Assembly (NCBI RefSeq): GCF_002005105.1
Contig: NZ_MSCV01000046.1
Span: 1-45,365 of the forward strand
DNA: 45,365 bases
Reading direction: 5' to 3'
From: Methylocaldum sp. 14B
Lineage (GTDB): Bacteria; Pseudomonadota; Gammaproteobacteria; Methylococcales; Methylococcaceae
Shown here: positions 1 to 7,831 of the stretch, in pieces
Position numbering within the stretch: the stretch's first letter is position 1
Layout: the number at the start of each line of letters is the position of its first letter
The notes under the pieces: model-generated
Told to the model about the DNA's origin: nothing
Databases searched by the model: none
What the model saw: only the letters and a program-made list of their open reading frames with translations
Translations under genes and position numbers: made by a program

Positions 1-108
1 ATAACGAACGCTCCTAGAGCCGAGGAGTTCCTTTGCTTTCTCAGGAGAACCGGCTTAAAGCAGATCATGGGTGGAATTCATTAGTTCCCGAAATCTGCGA
101 TTCAGCAC

Positions 109-200
109 GTAGCCTGGATGGAGTGAAACGGAATCCAGGAGGAGTGGTCGATGAACGAGACGGCATAAGCCCTGGATGCTACTTCGTTTCATCCAGGCTA
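109..200. repeat. Intergenic inverted-repeat (BIME-like) element
   Basis: The left arm (about 109-140) begins GTAGCCTGGATGGAGTGAAA and ends ATCCAGG. The right arm (about 170-200) is its imperfect reverse complement, starting CCTGGATG and ending CATCCAGGCTA. Each arm is also internally near-palindromic (CCTGGAT...ATCCAGG), so the transcript could fold as two small hairpins or one long one. This GTAGCCTGGAT...ATCCAGG pattern resembles dispersed REP/BIME-type intergenic repeats of Gammaproteobacteria. Naming the exact family would need a genome-wide search. Confidence 0.6.
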
Positions 201-573
201 TGCTTGCTCTCAGCGTTTCCTCGACCGGCGGTTCGCCGCTGTTCTGGTGCTCCGGCAGGATTGGCAATTTCCGAAAAGACCGGACCGTCTCCTGCCGGCT
301 CGCCATAGCGCTAGCCGATTTGGGAAACGATGCGCCCAGGGAGGTAGGCTGTCAATGTCGGACATTGCGAGTGTAAGAGTAAACCAGCCCATATCCGAGG
401 CCGGTATCGACTCACTCGATCAAGCACTACCGAAGCCGGACGGTCGGACTTTTGCAATTCGCTTCAGATTTCTTTATGCGGCGCGGCTTGGCAAAACGCA
501 AGGAGTCGAAATCAAAATCAAGCATAAAAAAACCTGACCTGACCACACTCCTGTAGCCCAGCTCGAAACGGAC

Positions 574-680
574 GATTTTAAAGCCGTCAGTCCGAGAAAA
601 ACCGATATCCGGATTATTCAGATTTCCCGATTAAACACTGAATTTGACGCGGCGAAAGACCTCATATATTGTCCGGGTTC
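574..680 (+). repeat. Diverged direct repeat, copy A
   Basis: This segment aligns with 1584-1690 at a constant offset of about 1010 bases. Shared blocks occur in the same order: GATTTT, GAAAAA, ATATCCGG followed by TTATTC, TGACGC, and GTCCGG. Identity is only moderate, and the two copies bracket the methyltransferase gene. Confidence 0.45.
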
Positions 681-740
681 AGATTCAATGTCGGTTTTTG
701 GAGGCGATTTCACATCGGGCAACTACTTAGGAGTGACAAA

Positions 741-1472
741 ATGGACCTGATTCAGAGTCGAGAAAAAGAGTGCGAAGTAATCGTAGACTACATCAAGGCA
801 CAATCGACTTCCGCGAAGCCGCTGGAGATACTGGAAGCGGGTTGTGGCCGGAGATGGCAATTGAATCTTAACGGGGTCGAATATGTATTAACCGGCGTTG
901 ACCTCGACGCAGCCGCGCTAAAGATGAGAAAGGACGATATCGGCGATCTCGATATAGCGGTTGAAGGAGACCTACGCTCGGTACAACTTCCCGAGCATCA
1001 CTATGATGTGATCTACAGCTCGTATGTCCTCGAGCACATTAAGGGCGCAGAGCAGGTACTAAACAACCTCAGCCGATGGGTCAAGCCCGGCGGAATCATC
1101 GTTATTCGCATACCAGACCCCCATTCCGTTCATGGGTTTATAACCCGCATGACACCGCATTGGTTTCATGTGCTTTATTACCGCATTTTCCTGGGTTTCC
1201 GGAACGCTGGCAAACCGGGCTATGAACCCTATCCGGTTCATTACGATCCGGTGGTTTCACGGCGCGGCATATGGGACTTTTGTAAGAAAAATGACTTTAC
1301 CGTCCTAGCGGAATACGGCGACGGCTACATGAGACCCGGCAAAGGTGTCTTTCGGCTGCTGATCCACTCCGTAAAGGTAGTAGGCAGCATTTTGTCCTTT
1401 GGCGCCCTTAGCTCCAGGTACAGCAATCTTCTGTACATTGTGCAGAAACAGCAGGCGGCGCAGCCGATCTGA
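741..1472 (+). CDS. Class I SAM-dependent methyltransferase
   Basis: Predicted soluble 243-residue methyltransferase of the Rossmann-fold class I type, transferring a methyl group from S-adenosylmethionine to an unknown acceptor. Motif I reads ILEAGCGRRWQ near residue 32, the acidic end of strand 2 is TGVDLDAA, and the post-motif region is YDVIYSSYVLEHI followed by VKPGG, as in the UbiE/Methyltransf_11 and _12 families. The ATG at 741 is preferred because TTAGGAGTGACAAA just upstream supplies a good Shine-Dalgarno; an in-frame TTG at 669 would add 24 residues without one. Motif I lacks the usual glycine pair after GCG, which is a mild oddity. The gene stands alone between two repeat copies, so context gives no pathway. 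Similar stand-alone enzymes often act on glycans or small molecules. Confidence 0.75.
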   Translation: MDLIQSREKECEVIVDYIKAQSTSAKPLEILEAGCGRRWQLNLNGVEYVLTGVDLDAAALKMRKDDIGDLDIAVEGDLRSVQLPEHHYDVIYSSYVLEHIKGAEQVLNNLSRWVKPGGIIVIRIPDPHSVHGFITRMTPHWFHVLYYRIFLGFRNAGKPGYEPYPVHYDPVVSRRGIWDFCKKNDFTVLAEYGDGYMRPGKGVFRLLIHSVKVVGSILSFGALSSRYSNLLYIVQKQQAAQPI

Positions 1473-1583
1473 GTAGGCCGGACTTTCGTTAGTGGCCGCA
1501 GATTTGTGGATGTTTACTTAGACGGCCGAAACCCGACGTCAGATAAAAAACTGACCGTACGGCGTGCCCCGGCTTGAAAAGAA

Positions 1584-1690
1584 GATTTTCATAGTCGCTG
1601 ACTCACGAAAAATCCATATCCGGCTTATTCTGGTTTTGTCAATCAGCCGCCAAAATGACGCCAAGGAAGGCGTTGATATGGTCCGGTTCC
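1584..1690 (+). repeat. Diverged direct repeat, copy B
   Basis: Second copy of the repeat at 574-680, lying downstream of the methyltransferase and about 45 bases before the transposon relic. The best conserved core is ATATCCGGCTTATTCTGGTTT at about 1616-1636, against ATATCCGGATTATTCAGATTT in copy A. Confidence 0.45.
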
Positions 1691-1736
1691 CAATTCGATT
1701 TTAGTTTTCCGGGGCCGACTTTTCGTCCGACGTCTA

Positions 1737-2046
1737 GTACTACAGCCGCAGTTATGGTGGATGACCGCGACAGCGGCGTCGGTAATGGCACTGCCGGCGC
1801 TCCACTGATGCCGGTGCCACCAGCTTGACTAGGCCAAGACGTGTCTGGCTGTTCTCGATGCGACCGGCCGTGTCGCTGTATTGCCGCTTCACGCCAACCG
1901 AGTGGATGCCATTCTTCAGAGAGCCCGTCTCGTCCACCATCAGCACCGCCTCCGGGTCGGCCAACGGTTTCACCAGGTAAGCCCTCATGGTGGCCTCCTC
2001 AGTCGAGTACCATGCCTCGTTAGACCAACAACTGCGGCTGTAGTAC
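1737..2046. mobile_element. MITE-like relic of an IS701-type insertion sequence
   Basis: A 310-base segment bounded by a perfect 17-bp terminal inverted repeat: GTACTACAGCCGCAGTT at 1737-1753 and its reverse complement at 2030-2046. Inside is an out-of-context piece of a DDE transposase on the minus strand. The arrangement indicates a full-length IS that lost most of its interior while keeping both ends. No clear target-site duplication is visible: the left flank is TCTA or CTAG depending on where the end is drawn, and the right flank is AGAG or CAGA. The right end stops six bases before the pilZ-domain gene's stop codon. Confidence 0.7.
1845..1988 (-). pseudogene. Truncated IS701-family transposase fragment
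   Basis: About 48 residues starting [20 protein letters not shown] and ending AGRIENSQ match the region around the first catalytic aspartate of IS701-type DDE transposases, where VDETG precedes a [17 protein letters not shown] stretch. The family similarity breaks right after RIENSQ, where an internal deletion apparently joins unrelated sequence running to the left terminal repeat. The frame stays open upstream towards the right terminal repeat. A full transposase is roughly 400 residues, so this copy cannot be active. Confidence 0.7.
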
Positions 2047-2052
2047 AGAGGG

Positions 2053-2433
2053 TTAATGGTCCGAGCTCGACGCCAGCGCCTGTAAATCTCGCTCGAGCAG
2101 TTCCTCGTCGCCCAGATTGAGTTCGACCAACCTCTTCAGCGCGGAAATGCTGTCCAGGTCCGTACGTTGGCACACGAGGCCGATCTTCGTTCCGCTGCGG
2201 TGGGCTAAGGAAACGCCCATCAAGATGCGAACCGTCCCGCTCAGATCGATGCGGAGTTCATAGATATAGTCTGGATCAAGGGGTCGGTCCGCATCGAGCT
2301 CGATCAGACAGCCCTTGAGCGAAAGGTCCAGGATTTTGCAGGGAAAGCTGTCATCTTTATGAAATAGCGTGGCGGGCGCGTCATGAGCTATACGATGAAA
2401 ATGGCGTTTTTCCGAACGCCTGATGCTGGACAT
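2053..2433 (-). CDS. PilZ domain protein (putative c-di-GMP receptor)
   Basis: A 126-residue cytoplasmic protein consisting essentially of one PilZ domain. The N-terminus has the arginine-rich segment [10 protein letters not shown] (residues about 5-14) and the second motif is [11 protein letters not shown], equivalent to the (D/N)xSxxG signature; together these bind cyclic di-GMP in characterised PilZ proteins. A short acidic, leucine-rich tail follows. It lies 17 bases downstream of the FHA-domain gene on the same strand, so the two are probably co-transcribed. Both sit next to the flagellar regulator fleQ, whose Pseudomonas homologue also responds to c-di-GMP. The stop codon is almost touched by a transposon relic. 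Confidence 0.85.
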   Translation of the reverse strand: MSSIRRSEKRHFHRIAHDAPATLFHKDDSFPCKILDLSLKGCLIELDADRPLDPDYIYELRIDLSGTVRILMGVSLAHRSGTKIGLVCQRTDLDSISALKRLVELNLGDEELLERDLQALASSSDH

Positions 2434-2450
2434 TAAGCAGCTCCGTGCGG

Positions 2451-3071
2451 TTACTCTTGAAAGAATTGCATTAGGGATTCATTGACCTTGATGAGATCGC
2501 CGTCGTTCAAGAGCACGGCCTGATCCTTTACGGGCTTGTCGTTGATGGTCAGCGAGGTGCCGTCCGCCAAAGGCGAAATAAAATACCCGCTCTTGCGCTT
2601 GGCGATGATGACCACGCCGGAGCCTTCTTTTCCGAGACGAACCAAAGATTTCTTCAATGGTATCACCAGCCCGATCTGCCGTCCGTTCAACACCTGCAAG
2701 CTGCCATTGAAAAATTTGGCATCGGCGTCTGTCCAGACTTCCGGTTCCGACTCGGCGTCCGCTTGCCTCTCCGATCTGAAGATCTCTTCCTTGGTGAAGA
2801 AAATCACATGTTTGCCGACGGTAATTCGGTCGCCGTGACCGAGCGCATGTTCGGCGATCTTTTTGTCATTGACGAAAACAGGAAACTCGCTATCGACTTC
2901 GCGAATGATATTTTGTTCGGGCGTGGACTCGATAATCGCGTGTTGGGGCGCAACGGCCAGACTATCGATATGCAAGAGATTGGACGGATCGCGACCTATG
3001 CTGATCTCGCCCGGCCTAAGCGTGATGGCCTGGAGTGACTTGCCTCTGAATGTGAGCGTTAATTTGGCCAT
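2451..3071 (-). CDS. Tandem FHA domain protein
   Basis: A 206-residue soluble protein with two forkhead-associated-like halves. The first (about 1-95) has the diagnostic GEISIGRDPSN...HIDSLAVAPQHAII pattern, corresponding to the GR and SxxH phosphothreonine-binding elements. The second (about 120-206) has LVRLGKEGSGVVIIAKRKSGYFI and a C-terminal INDKPVKDQAVLLNDGDLI, but a degenerate binding loop. FHA domains dock phosphothreonine partners; no Ser/Thr kinase is adjacent, so the partner is unknown. The gene is divergent from fleQ across a 313-base spacer and precedes the PilZ gene on the same strand. The start ATG at 3071 is the natural one for the fold. Confidence 0.8.
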   Translation of the reverse strand: MAKLTLTFRGKSLQAITLRPGEISIGRDPSNLLHIDSLAVAPQHAIIESTPEQNIIREVDSEFPVFVNDKKIAEHALGHGDRITVGKHVIFFTKEEIFRSERQADAESEPEVWTDADAKFFNGSLQVLNGRQIGLVIPLKKSLVRLGKEGSGVVIIAKRKSGYFISPLADGTSLTINDKPVKDQAVLLNDGDLIKVNESLMQFFQE

Positions 3072-3384
3072 TAAAAAGCTCGCCTTGATACATAAAGTCG
3101 ATTGTTGTCAAAAGTATACATGCTATTCCCTTGTCTCGTTCGCGTCACGTTAATATTTGTGTCGCTAATCGGCGACTCGGCTTTTTTCAAATAAATAAAA
3201 AATAGCTTATATCGCTATTTCCCGCTCGCTGAATTGATGCATTTCGATGTTCGCCTAAAAAACGTTCTGTTGACGACGATATTTTGACGGCTAAACTTTC
3301 AAGCCGTTTGTTGTTGCATATTTACCATACCATCCGAACCGGTCGACTCACGTTTCAGGGTCGGGCCATTGGAGAGCAAACTAG
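3072..3384. other. Divergent intergenic region between the FHA gene and fleQ
   Basis: About 310 AT-richer bases presumably holding the outward promoters of the FHA-pilZ pair and of fleQ. It contains AT-rich runs around 3185-3215. I could not assign a convincing -35/-10 pair or a -24/-12 sigma-54 element. Confidence 0.4.
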
Positions 3385-4791
3385 ATGGGCTTGCGCCGAA
3401 TTTTATTACTCCAAAGCGATAGCGCCTTGTTGACCGAACTGAGGATTATTCTTAGGTTCCTTGATTGTGAGGTCATCGCATGCGATTTGGATACCCTCAG
3501 AGACGAAACTGAACCGGAATTCGACGCAATCTTCGTCGGCGTGGACGACGACATCGAAAAGGTGGTTTTGCGGATCGTGGAGCTTTACAGGCAAGCGCCG
3601 CTTGTCCTAGTAATGGATAAGTCGCCGACAAGACCTTTGCCGGCCGGGTTGGAAAACAGAGCTTCCGCCGTATTGGCCTGGCCGACCAATCACGCTGCTT
3701 TGAGCGCCTGCCTCGAAAAGATCAGCCGGGGAGCGCCGGAAGTGGTCAACGTCCGCCCTTCGGAGTTGTTCCGCAGTTTGACCGGCGCCAGCGCAGCCGT
3801 CCAACGCACGCGCAAACTCATTCAGCAAGTCGCTCCGTCCGACGCAACGGTTCTGATCTTAGGCGAGTCGGGCACCGGCAAAGAGGTTATCGCTCGCAAC
3901 TTACATTATTACTCCGCCCGCCGAAGCAAGCCGTTCGTACCCGTGAATTGCGGCGCCATACCGGGTGAGCTGCTGGAAAGCGAGCTTTTCGGTCACGAGA
4001 AGGGCGCTTTCACCGGGGCGCTCAGTTCCCGCCAAGGACGTTTCGAAATGGCCGAAGGCGGCACGCTGTTTTTGGATGAAATCGGGGACATGCCCCTGTC
4101 GATGCAGGTAAAGTTGCTGCGAGTCTTGCAGGAGCGCTGCTTCGAGAGGGTAGGCAGCAATAGGACCATTCAGTGCGACGTACGCATCATCGCGGCGACT
4201 CACCGCAATCTGGAAGAGGAAATCGGCCGGAACCGATTTAGGGAAGATCTTTATTACCGTCTCAATGTCTTTCCGATCGATGTACCGTCGCTGCGCGAGC
4301 GACTGGAAGACGTACCGACTCTGGTCGAGGATCTTACCGCCCGTCTCAAAGCCGAAAAGCGGGGAGACATGCGGCTTACGCCGGCCGCTCTTCGGGTTTT
4401 GCAGCGGTACCATTGGCCAGGAAACGTACGTGAACTGGCCAATTTGATCGAGCGTCTGGCGATATTATTTCCAAACGGCGTCGTCGATGCGGCAGATTTG
4501 CCGGAAAAATTCCAACAGTATGTCAAACCGGAAGACGCCACGCTCAGGCGCGAGCCGAACGCCGAAAGTGTATCCGCTACCGATGGACTCGTCCTTGCCC
4601 GCTTGCCGGGAGAAGGTTTGGACTTGCGCGAGCATTTGAACAATCTGGAATGCGAGTTGATCAAGCAGGCCCTGGACGAGTGTAACGGCGTCGTGGCCCA
4701 CGCCGCCAATCTTCTCAAAATGCGCCGCACGACTTTGGTCGAGAAGTTGCGCAAATACGGCTTGCGGGGAGAAGAGACGACGGTAATTTGA
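3385..4791 (+). CDS. fleQ: Sigma-54-dependent flagellar master regulator FleQ
   Basis: A 468-residue bacterial enhancer-binding protein. Residues 1-120 form a degenerate receiver-like FleQ domain without a clear phospho-acceptor aspartate. The AAA+ core has Walker A GESGTGKE (160-167), the sigma-54 contact loop GAFTGA (207-212) and Walker [11 protein letters not shown], with the arginine-rich [15 protein letters not shown] segment further on. A Fis-type helix-turn-helix closes the protein ([22 protein letters not shown]). In Pseudomonas, FleQ sits at the top of the flagellar cascade, switching on fleSR and early fli genes with RpoN and being modulated by c-di-GMP. Here it heads fleQ-fleS-fleR, and the fleS reading frame begins just past or overlapping its stop. 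Confidence 0.9.
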   Translation: MGLRRILLLQSDSALLTELRIILRFLDCEVIACDLDTLRDETEPEFDAIFVGVDDDIEKVVLRIVELYRQAPLVLVMDKSPTRPLPAGLENRASAVLAWPTNHAALSACLEKISRGAPEVVNVRPSELFRSLTGASAAVQRTRKLIQQVAPSDATVLILGESGTGKEVIARNLHYYSARRSKPFVPVNCGAIPGELLESELFGHEKGAFTGALSSRQGRFEMAEGGTLFLDEIGDMPLSMQVKLLRVLQERCFERVGSNRTIQCDVRIIAATHRNLEEEIGRNRFREDLYYRLNVFPIDVPSLRERLEDVPTLVEDLTARLKAEKRGDMRLTPAALRVLQRYHWPGNVRELANLIERLAILFPNGVVDAADLPEKFQQYVKPEDATLRREPNAESVSATDGLVLARLPGEGLDLREHLNNLECELIKQALDECNGVVAHAANLLKMRRTTLVEKLRKYGLRGEETTVI

Positions 4792-4829
4792 CGTCCCTCC
4801 AAAAGGAGGCCGTCCAAGCCATTGTTTTT

Positions 4830-6119
4830 ATGGGGCAACAAAGTGGCACTTTGATTGCTTCTCGCCGGTCAGGTTCAACTTTTACCGGACTCGGCGCTCC
4901 CTTGGTCAACCAAATTTTCGACAATGCCCAGCGCTTGCAGGATGCCTTCCAGGTATTCAATGCGCTTTCCGAGAATCTGACCCAGTCCTACCTCGACCTC
5001 GAAGCCCAAGTCGCGCGTCTCAGCGAAGAGCTCGCGGCTGCCCGAAGCGAGCGACTGAAAACCTTGGCCGAAAAAGAGTTATTGGCCAACCGCCTACAAT
5101 TACTCCTGAAGACTCTGCCGGGCGGCGTGGTCGTGATCGACGGTCGCGGTCTGATCGTAGAGTACAACCCGGTTGCCGGGCTGTTTCTCGGCGAACCGCT
5201 TTTGGGACGGATGTGGCGCGACGTCCTGAATGCCTTGCCGATCGTCGAAAACCCTCACCAAAGACTCTTGCCCGATGGAAAAACCATAAGCCTTACCCTC
5301 AGCCCGCTCGGCGATGAACCGGGGCAAATCGTGCTCCTTACGGACGTAACGGAAATGCGCTCTCTCCAGGAGTGGGCGGATCATCAAAGGCGACTCTCGG
5401 CACTGGGGGAAATGGTGGCGAGCCTTGCCCATCAGGTGCGCACGCCTTTGGCAACCGCGCTGCTCTACGCCTCTCATCTCGCAAAATCCGATCTTGACGT
5501 TTCCCACCGCTCGAAATTTGCAGCCAAGCTGACCGAGCGGCTCCACCACTTGGAGCGTCAGGTCAACGATATGCTGACCTTCGCCCGGATGGGAACCTTG
5601 GCCAAGGAGCGGTTTTCGATCAGCGAGCTCATGACCAAGCTCATGGAAAACTGTGAGCCGTTGATGCAGGGCAAACCGATACGTTTCACGGTTGCCAACC
5701 GGTCCGACGAAGACGATCTGCACGGCAACGGCGACGCGCTCCTGGGCATACTGATCAACTTGGTCAGCAACGCCGTGGACGCCGTGGGCGGCGAGGGCAG
5801 CGTAACGGTCGTGGCGGATCGGCGCGAGCCTCGATATCTGGACATCAGCGTGTCGGACAACGGTCCTGGGATAGCCGAAAACATCAGAGCACGGATTTTC
5901 GAGCCGTTTTTCACAACCCGAGCCAACGGCACCGGACTCGGGTTGGCGATCGCCGAATACGTGGTCAAAGCGCATCTCGGGCGAATCTGGTGCGAATCCT
6001 CGGAGGGTTTTGGTACGACCTTTCGTATTCGACTGCCTTTAAGTCCTGGCTGCACGCCTTTGCCGGGCAACTTTTCCGGCCGTGCCGCCTTTATGGGAGG
6101 AGATGATGCAGCAAACTGA
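4830..6119 (+). CDS. fleS: Cytoplasmic PAS sensor histidine kinase FleS
   Basis: About 429 residues with no membrane segment. An N-terminal coiled coil (about 30-90) leads into a PAS domain (about 95-175), then a HisKA dimerisation helix with the phospho-acceptor histidine 201 in MVASLAHQVRTPLATALL, and an HATPase domain (N box NLVSNAVDAVGG, G1 DNGPGIA, G2 GTGLGLAIAE). FleS phosphorylates FleR to trigger the middle tier of flagellar genes. The start is uncertain. ATG 4830 is the first ATG, but the strongest Shine-Dalgarno (AGGAGG near 4804-4809) sits about 20 bases upstream of it. The open frame continues back to a TTG at 4788 that overlaps the fleQ stop. Its stop overlaps fleR. Confidence 0.88.
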   Translation: MGQQSGTLIASRRSGSTFTGLGAPLVNQIFDNAQRLQDAFQVFNALSENLTQSYLDLEAQVARLSEELAAARSERLKTLAEKELLANRLQLLLKTLPGGVVVIDGRGLIVEYNPVAGLFLGEPLLGRMWRDVLNALPIVENPHQRLLPDGKTISLTLSPLGDEPGQIVLLTDVTEMRSLQEWADHQRRLSALGEMVASLAHQVRTPLATALLYASHLAKSDLDVSHRSKFAAKLTERLHHLERQVNDMLTFARMGTLAKERFSISELMTKLMENCEPLMQGKPIRFTVANRSDEDDLHGNGDALLGILINLVSNAVDAVGGEGSVTVVADRREPRYLDISVSDNGPGIAENIRARIFEPFFTTRANGTGLGLAIAEYVVKAHLGRIWCESSEGFGTTFRIRLPLSPGCTPLPGNFSGRAAFMGGDDAAN

Positions 6120-7446
6120 CATTTTGATCGTCGAAGACGACCCCTCCTTGTCGGAGGCCTTGACGGATACTTTGGAAATCGCCGGTTATCGGACCATGGC
6201 CGCAGGGGATGGCGCGGAGGCGCTCGCCAAATTGGCAGAGTCGCAGGTAAGACTGGTGATCAGCGACGTGCAGATGCCTAAATTGCACGGACTGAGCTTG
6301 CTCGAACGCATCAGAGCGGACTATCCGGATGTTCCGGTCCTCCTCATGACCGCCTACGGCACTATCGAAAATGCGGTTCAAGCGATGCAGGCAGGAGCCT
6401 GCGACTATCTGGTCAAGCCCTTTGCGGCGGAAACCTTGGTCGAGCAGGTATCGCGACGTATCCTGCCGAAGCCGGAGAAAACAGACGGACGAGTGGCGGA
6501 AAGCCCGGCGATGAAAAAGCTGCTAGGCTTGGCGGCACGGATCGCGAAATCCGACGCAACGGTGCTCATTCAGGGTGAGAGCGGAACCGGCAAGGAAGTT
6601 CTGGCTCGCTATATCCATCAGAGTTCCCTTCGGCACGAGGGCCCTTTCGTGGCCATAAACTGTGCCGCGATCCCCGAAAACATGCTCGAGGCGGAGCTTT
6701 TCGGCTACGAGAAAGGCGCTTACACCGGAGCGGTCCAAACAGTGCCTGGGAAACTCGAAATGGCTCAAGGCGGCACCGTGCTGCTCGATGAAATATCCGA
6801 GATGAACCTGCCCCTGCAGGCGAAGTTGCTCAGGGTTCTCCAGGAACGCGAAGTCGAGCGTCTCGGCGGACGCAAGCCGCTCGCACTGGATATCCGCATA
6901 TTGGCGACCACCAACCGGAATCCGAAAGAATGGATCAGCCGCGGGCTTTTCAGGGAAGACCTTTATTACCGCTTAAGCGTCTTTCCGCTGACCATCCCGC
7001 CGTTACGGGAACGGAAGGAAGACATTGTTCCGCTGGCGGAAGCCTTTGTCCGGCGTCACTGGCGTAGCGGCAAACCGTTACCTGAACTGAGCAAGGAAGC
7101 GGCCGATCGGCTGTCGGCCTACCGATGGCCGGGTAACGTGCGGGAGTTGGACAACTCGATTCAAAGAGCCTTGATACTCCAATCCGGCGGTCGCATCGCG
7201 CCCGAAGATCTGGTGTTCGAGGATGATCTCTACGGCAGCGACGGAATTTCGCCGGAGCCCGATTCATCCGCCGCCGACTCGCTGATGGGCGGCCTGCGGA
7301 CCCACGAGGAAAAAATCATTCTGGATACGCTGAAGGAGCAGAACGGCAGCCGTAAATCGACTGCGGAGCGGCTGGGAATCAGCGAACGGACGCTCCGCTA
7401 CAAGCTTGCCAAGATGCGCGAAGCCGGCCATCTGGCGGCCGTATAA
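6106..7446 (+). CDS. fleR: Sigma-54-dependent response regulator FleR
   Basis: A 446-residue NtrC-class regulator: receiver domain (1-120) with phospho-acceptor D54 in VISDVQMP and switch lysine in YLVKPF, AAA+ domain with Walker A GESGTGKE (157-164), sigma-54 loop GAYTGA (204-209, a Tyr variant also seen in other family members) and Walker B TVLLDEISEM, then a Fis-type HTH (NGSRKSTAERLGISERTLRYKL). It would be phosphorylated by FleS and activate basal-body and hook genes with RpoN. GGGAGG at 6095-6100 precedes two tandem ATGs (6103 and 6106); 6106 gives the better spacing. The start overlaps the end of fleS. A sigma-54 promoter begins three bases after its stop. Confidence 0.92.
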   Translation: MQQTDILIVEDDPSLSEALTDTLEIAGYRTMAAGDGAEALAKLAESQVRLVISDVQMPKLHGLSLLERIRADYPDVPVLLMTAYGTIENAVQAMQAGACDYLVKPFAAETLVEQVSRRILPKPEKTDGRVAESPAMKKLLGLAARIAKSDATVLIQGESGTGKEVLARYIHQSSLRHEGPFVAINCAAIPENMLEAELFGYEKGAYTGAVQTVPGKLEMAQGGTVLLDEISEMNLPLQAKLLRVLQEREVERLGGRKPLALDIRILATTNRNPKEWISRGLFREDLYYRLSVFPLTIPPLRERKEDIVPLAEAFVRRHWRSGKPLPELSKEAADRLSAYRWPGNVRELDNSIQRALILQSGGRIAPEDLVFEDDLYGSDGISPEPDSSAADSLMGGLRTHEEKIILDTLKEQNGSRKSTAERLGISERTLRYKLAKMREAGHLAAV

Positions 7447-7448
7447 CG

Positions 7449-7465
7449 TTGGCGCGGATCATGCA
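7449..7465 (+). promoter_or_regulatory. Sigma-54 (-24/-12) promoter of the fliE operon
   Basis: TTGGCGCGGATCATGCA matches the sigma-54 consensus (TGGCACG-N4-TTGCA) with GG at 7451-7452 and GC at 7463-7464 separated by exactly ten bases. It lies about 35 bases before the fliE start, directly after fleR, where FleQ or FleR would act. Confidence 0.75.
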
Positions 7466-7499
7466 TTTATGGGCGTAGTGACAAAAAACGGGCATTACC

Positions 7500-7811
7500 A
7501 TGAGCGAGCTCGATATCAATAAGGTTCTCACACAAATGCGCATCATGCGGGATCAGGCCCGCAGCACCGCATTGCCTACCGATAACGCGGTCGATTTTGG
7601 CACTTTGCTCAAGGATTCGATCGACAAGGTCAACGAAACTCAGCAGCAAGCCAACAAATTGGCGGAAGCGTTCGAGTCCGGCGCGACCGATGCCAATCTG
7701 TCGGAAGTGATGATCTCGCTGCAGAAAGCCAGTCTGTCGTTCCAGGCCATGGTACAGGTCAGGAACAAGCTTGTGGAGGCTTACAAGGACGTCATGAACA
7801 TGCCCATGTAG
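7500..7811 (+). CDS. fliE: Flagellar hook-basal body protein FliE
   Basis: A 103-residue protein of typical FliE length. It links the MS ring to the rod and is itself exported by the flagellar type III apparatus. The C-terminal half carries the family signature: SEVMISLQKASLSFQAMVQV followed by RNKLVEAYKDVMNMPM. It is the first gene of the fliEFGHIJ operon, 21 bases before fliF and immediately behind a sigma-54 promoter. Confidence 0.93.
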   Translation: MSELDINKVLTQMRIMRDQARSTALPTDNAVDFGTLLKDSIDKVNETQQQANKLAEAFESGATDANLSEVMISLQKASLSFQAMVQVRNKLVEAYKDVMNMPM

Positions 7812-7831
7812 TCCGGAAACGATAGCGCCAG

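Larger units (their letters stand above)
1..740. other. Left-end intergenic region without a convincing gene
   Basis: I find no reading frame here with a recognisable family, a good ribosome binding site and a sensible start. The stretch holds an inverted-repeat element (109-200) and the first copy of a diverged direct repeat (574-680), which runs up to the leader of the methyltransferase gene. A 96-codon open frame at 247-537 is probably fortuitous. Confidence 0.5.

Noticed and set aside
247-537. 96-codon plus-strand frame (with an internal ATG at 355) in the left-end region
   Set aside because: No recognisable family, weak ribosome binding site and basic low-information sequence; probably fortuitous.
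5100-5975. 291-codon minus-strand open frame opposite fleS
   Set aside because: Same reason: the histidine-kinase motifs on the plus strand are clear and the antisense protein has no family features.
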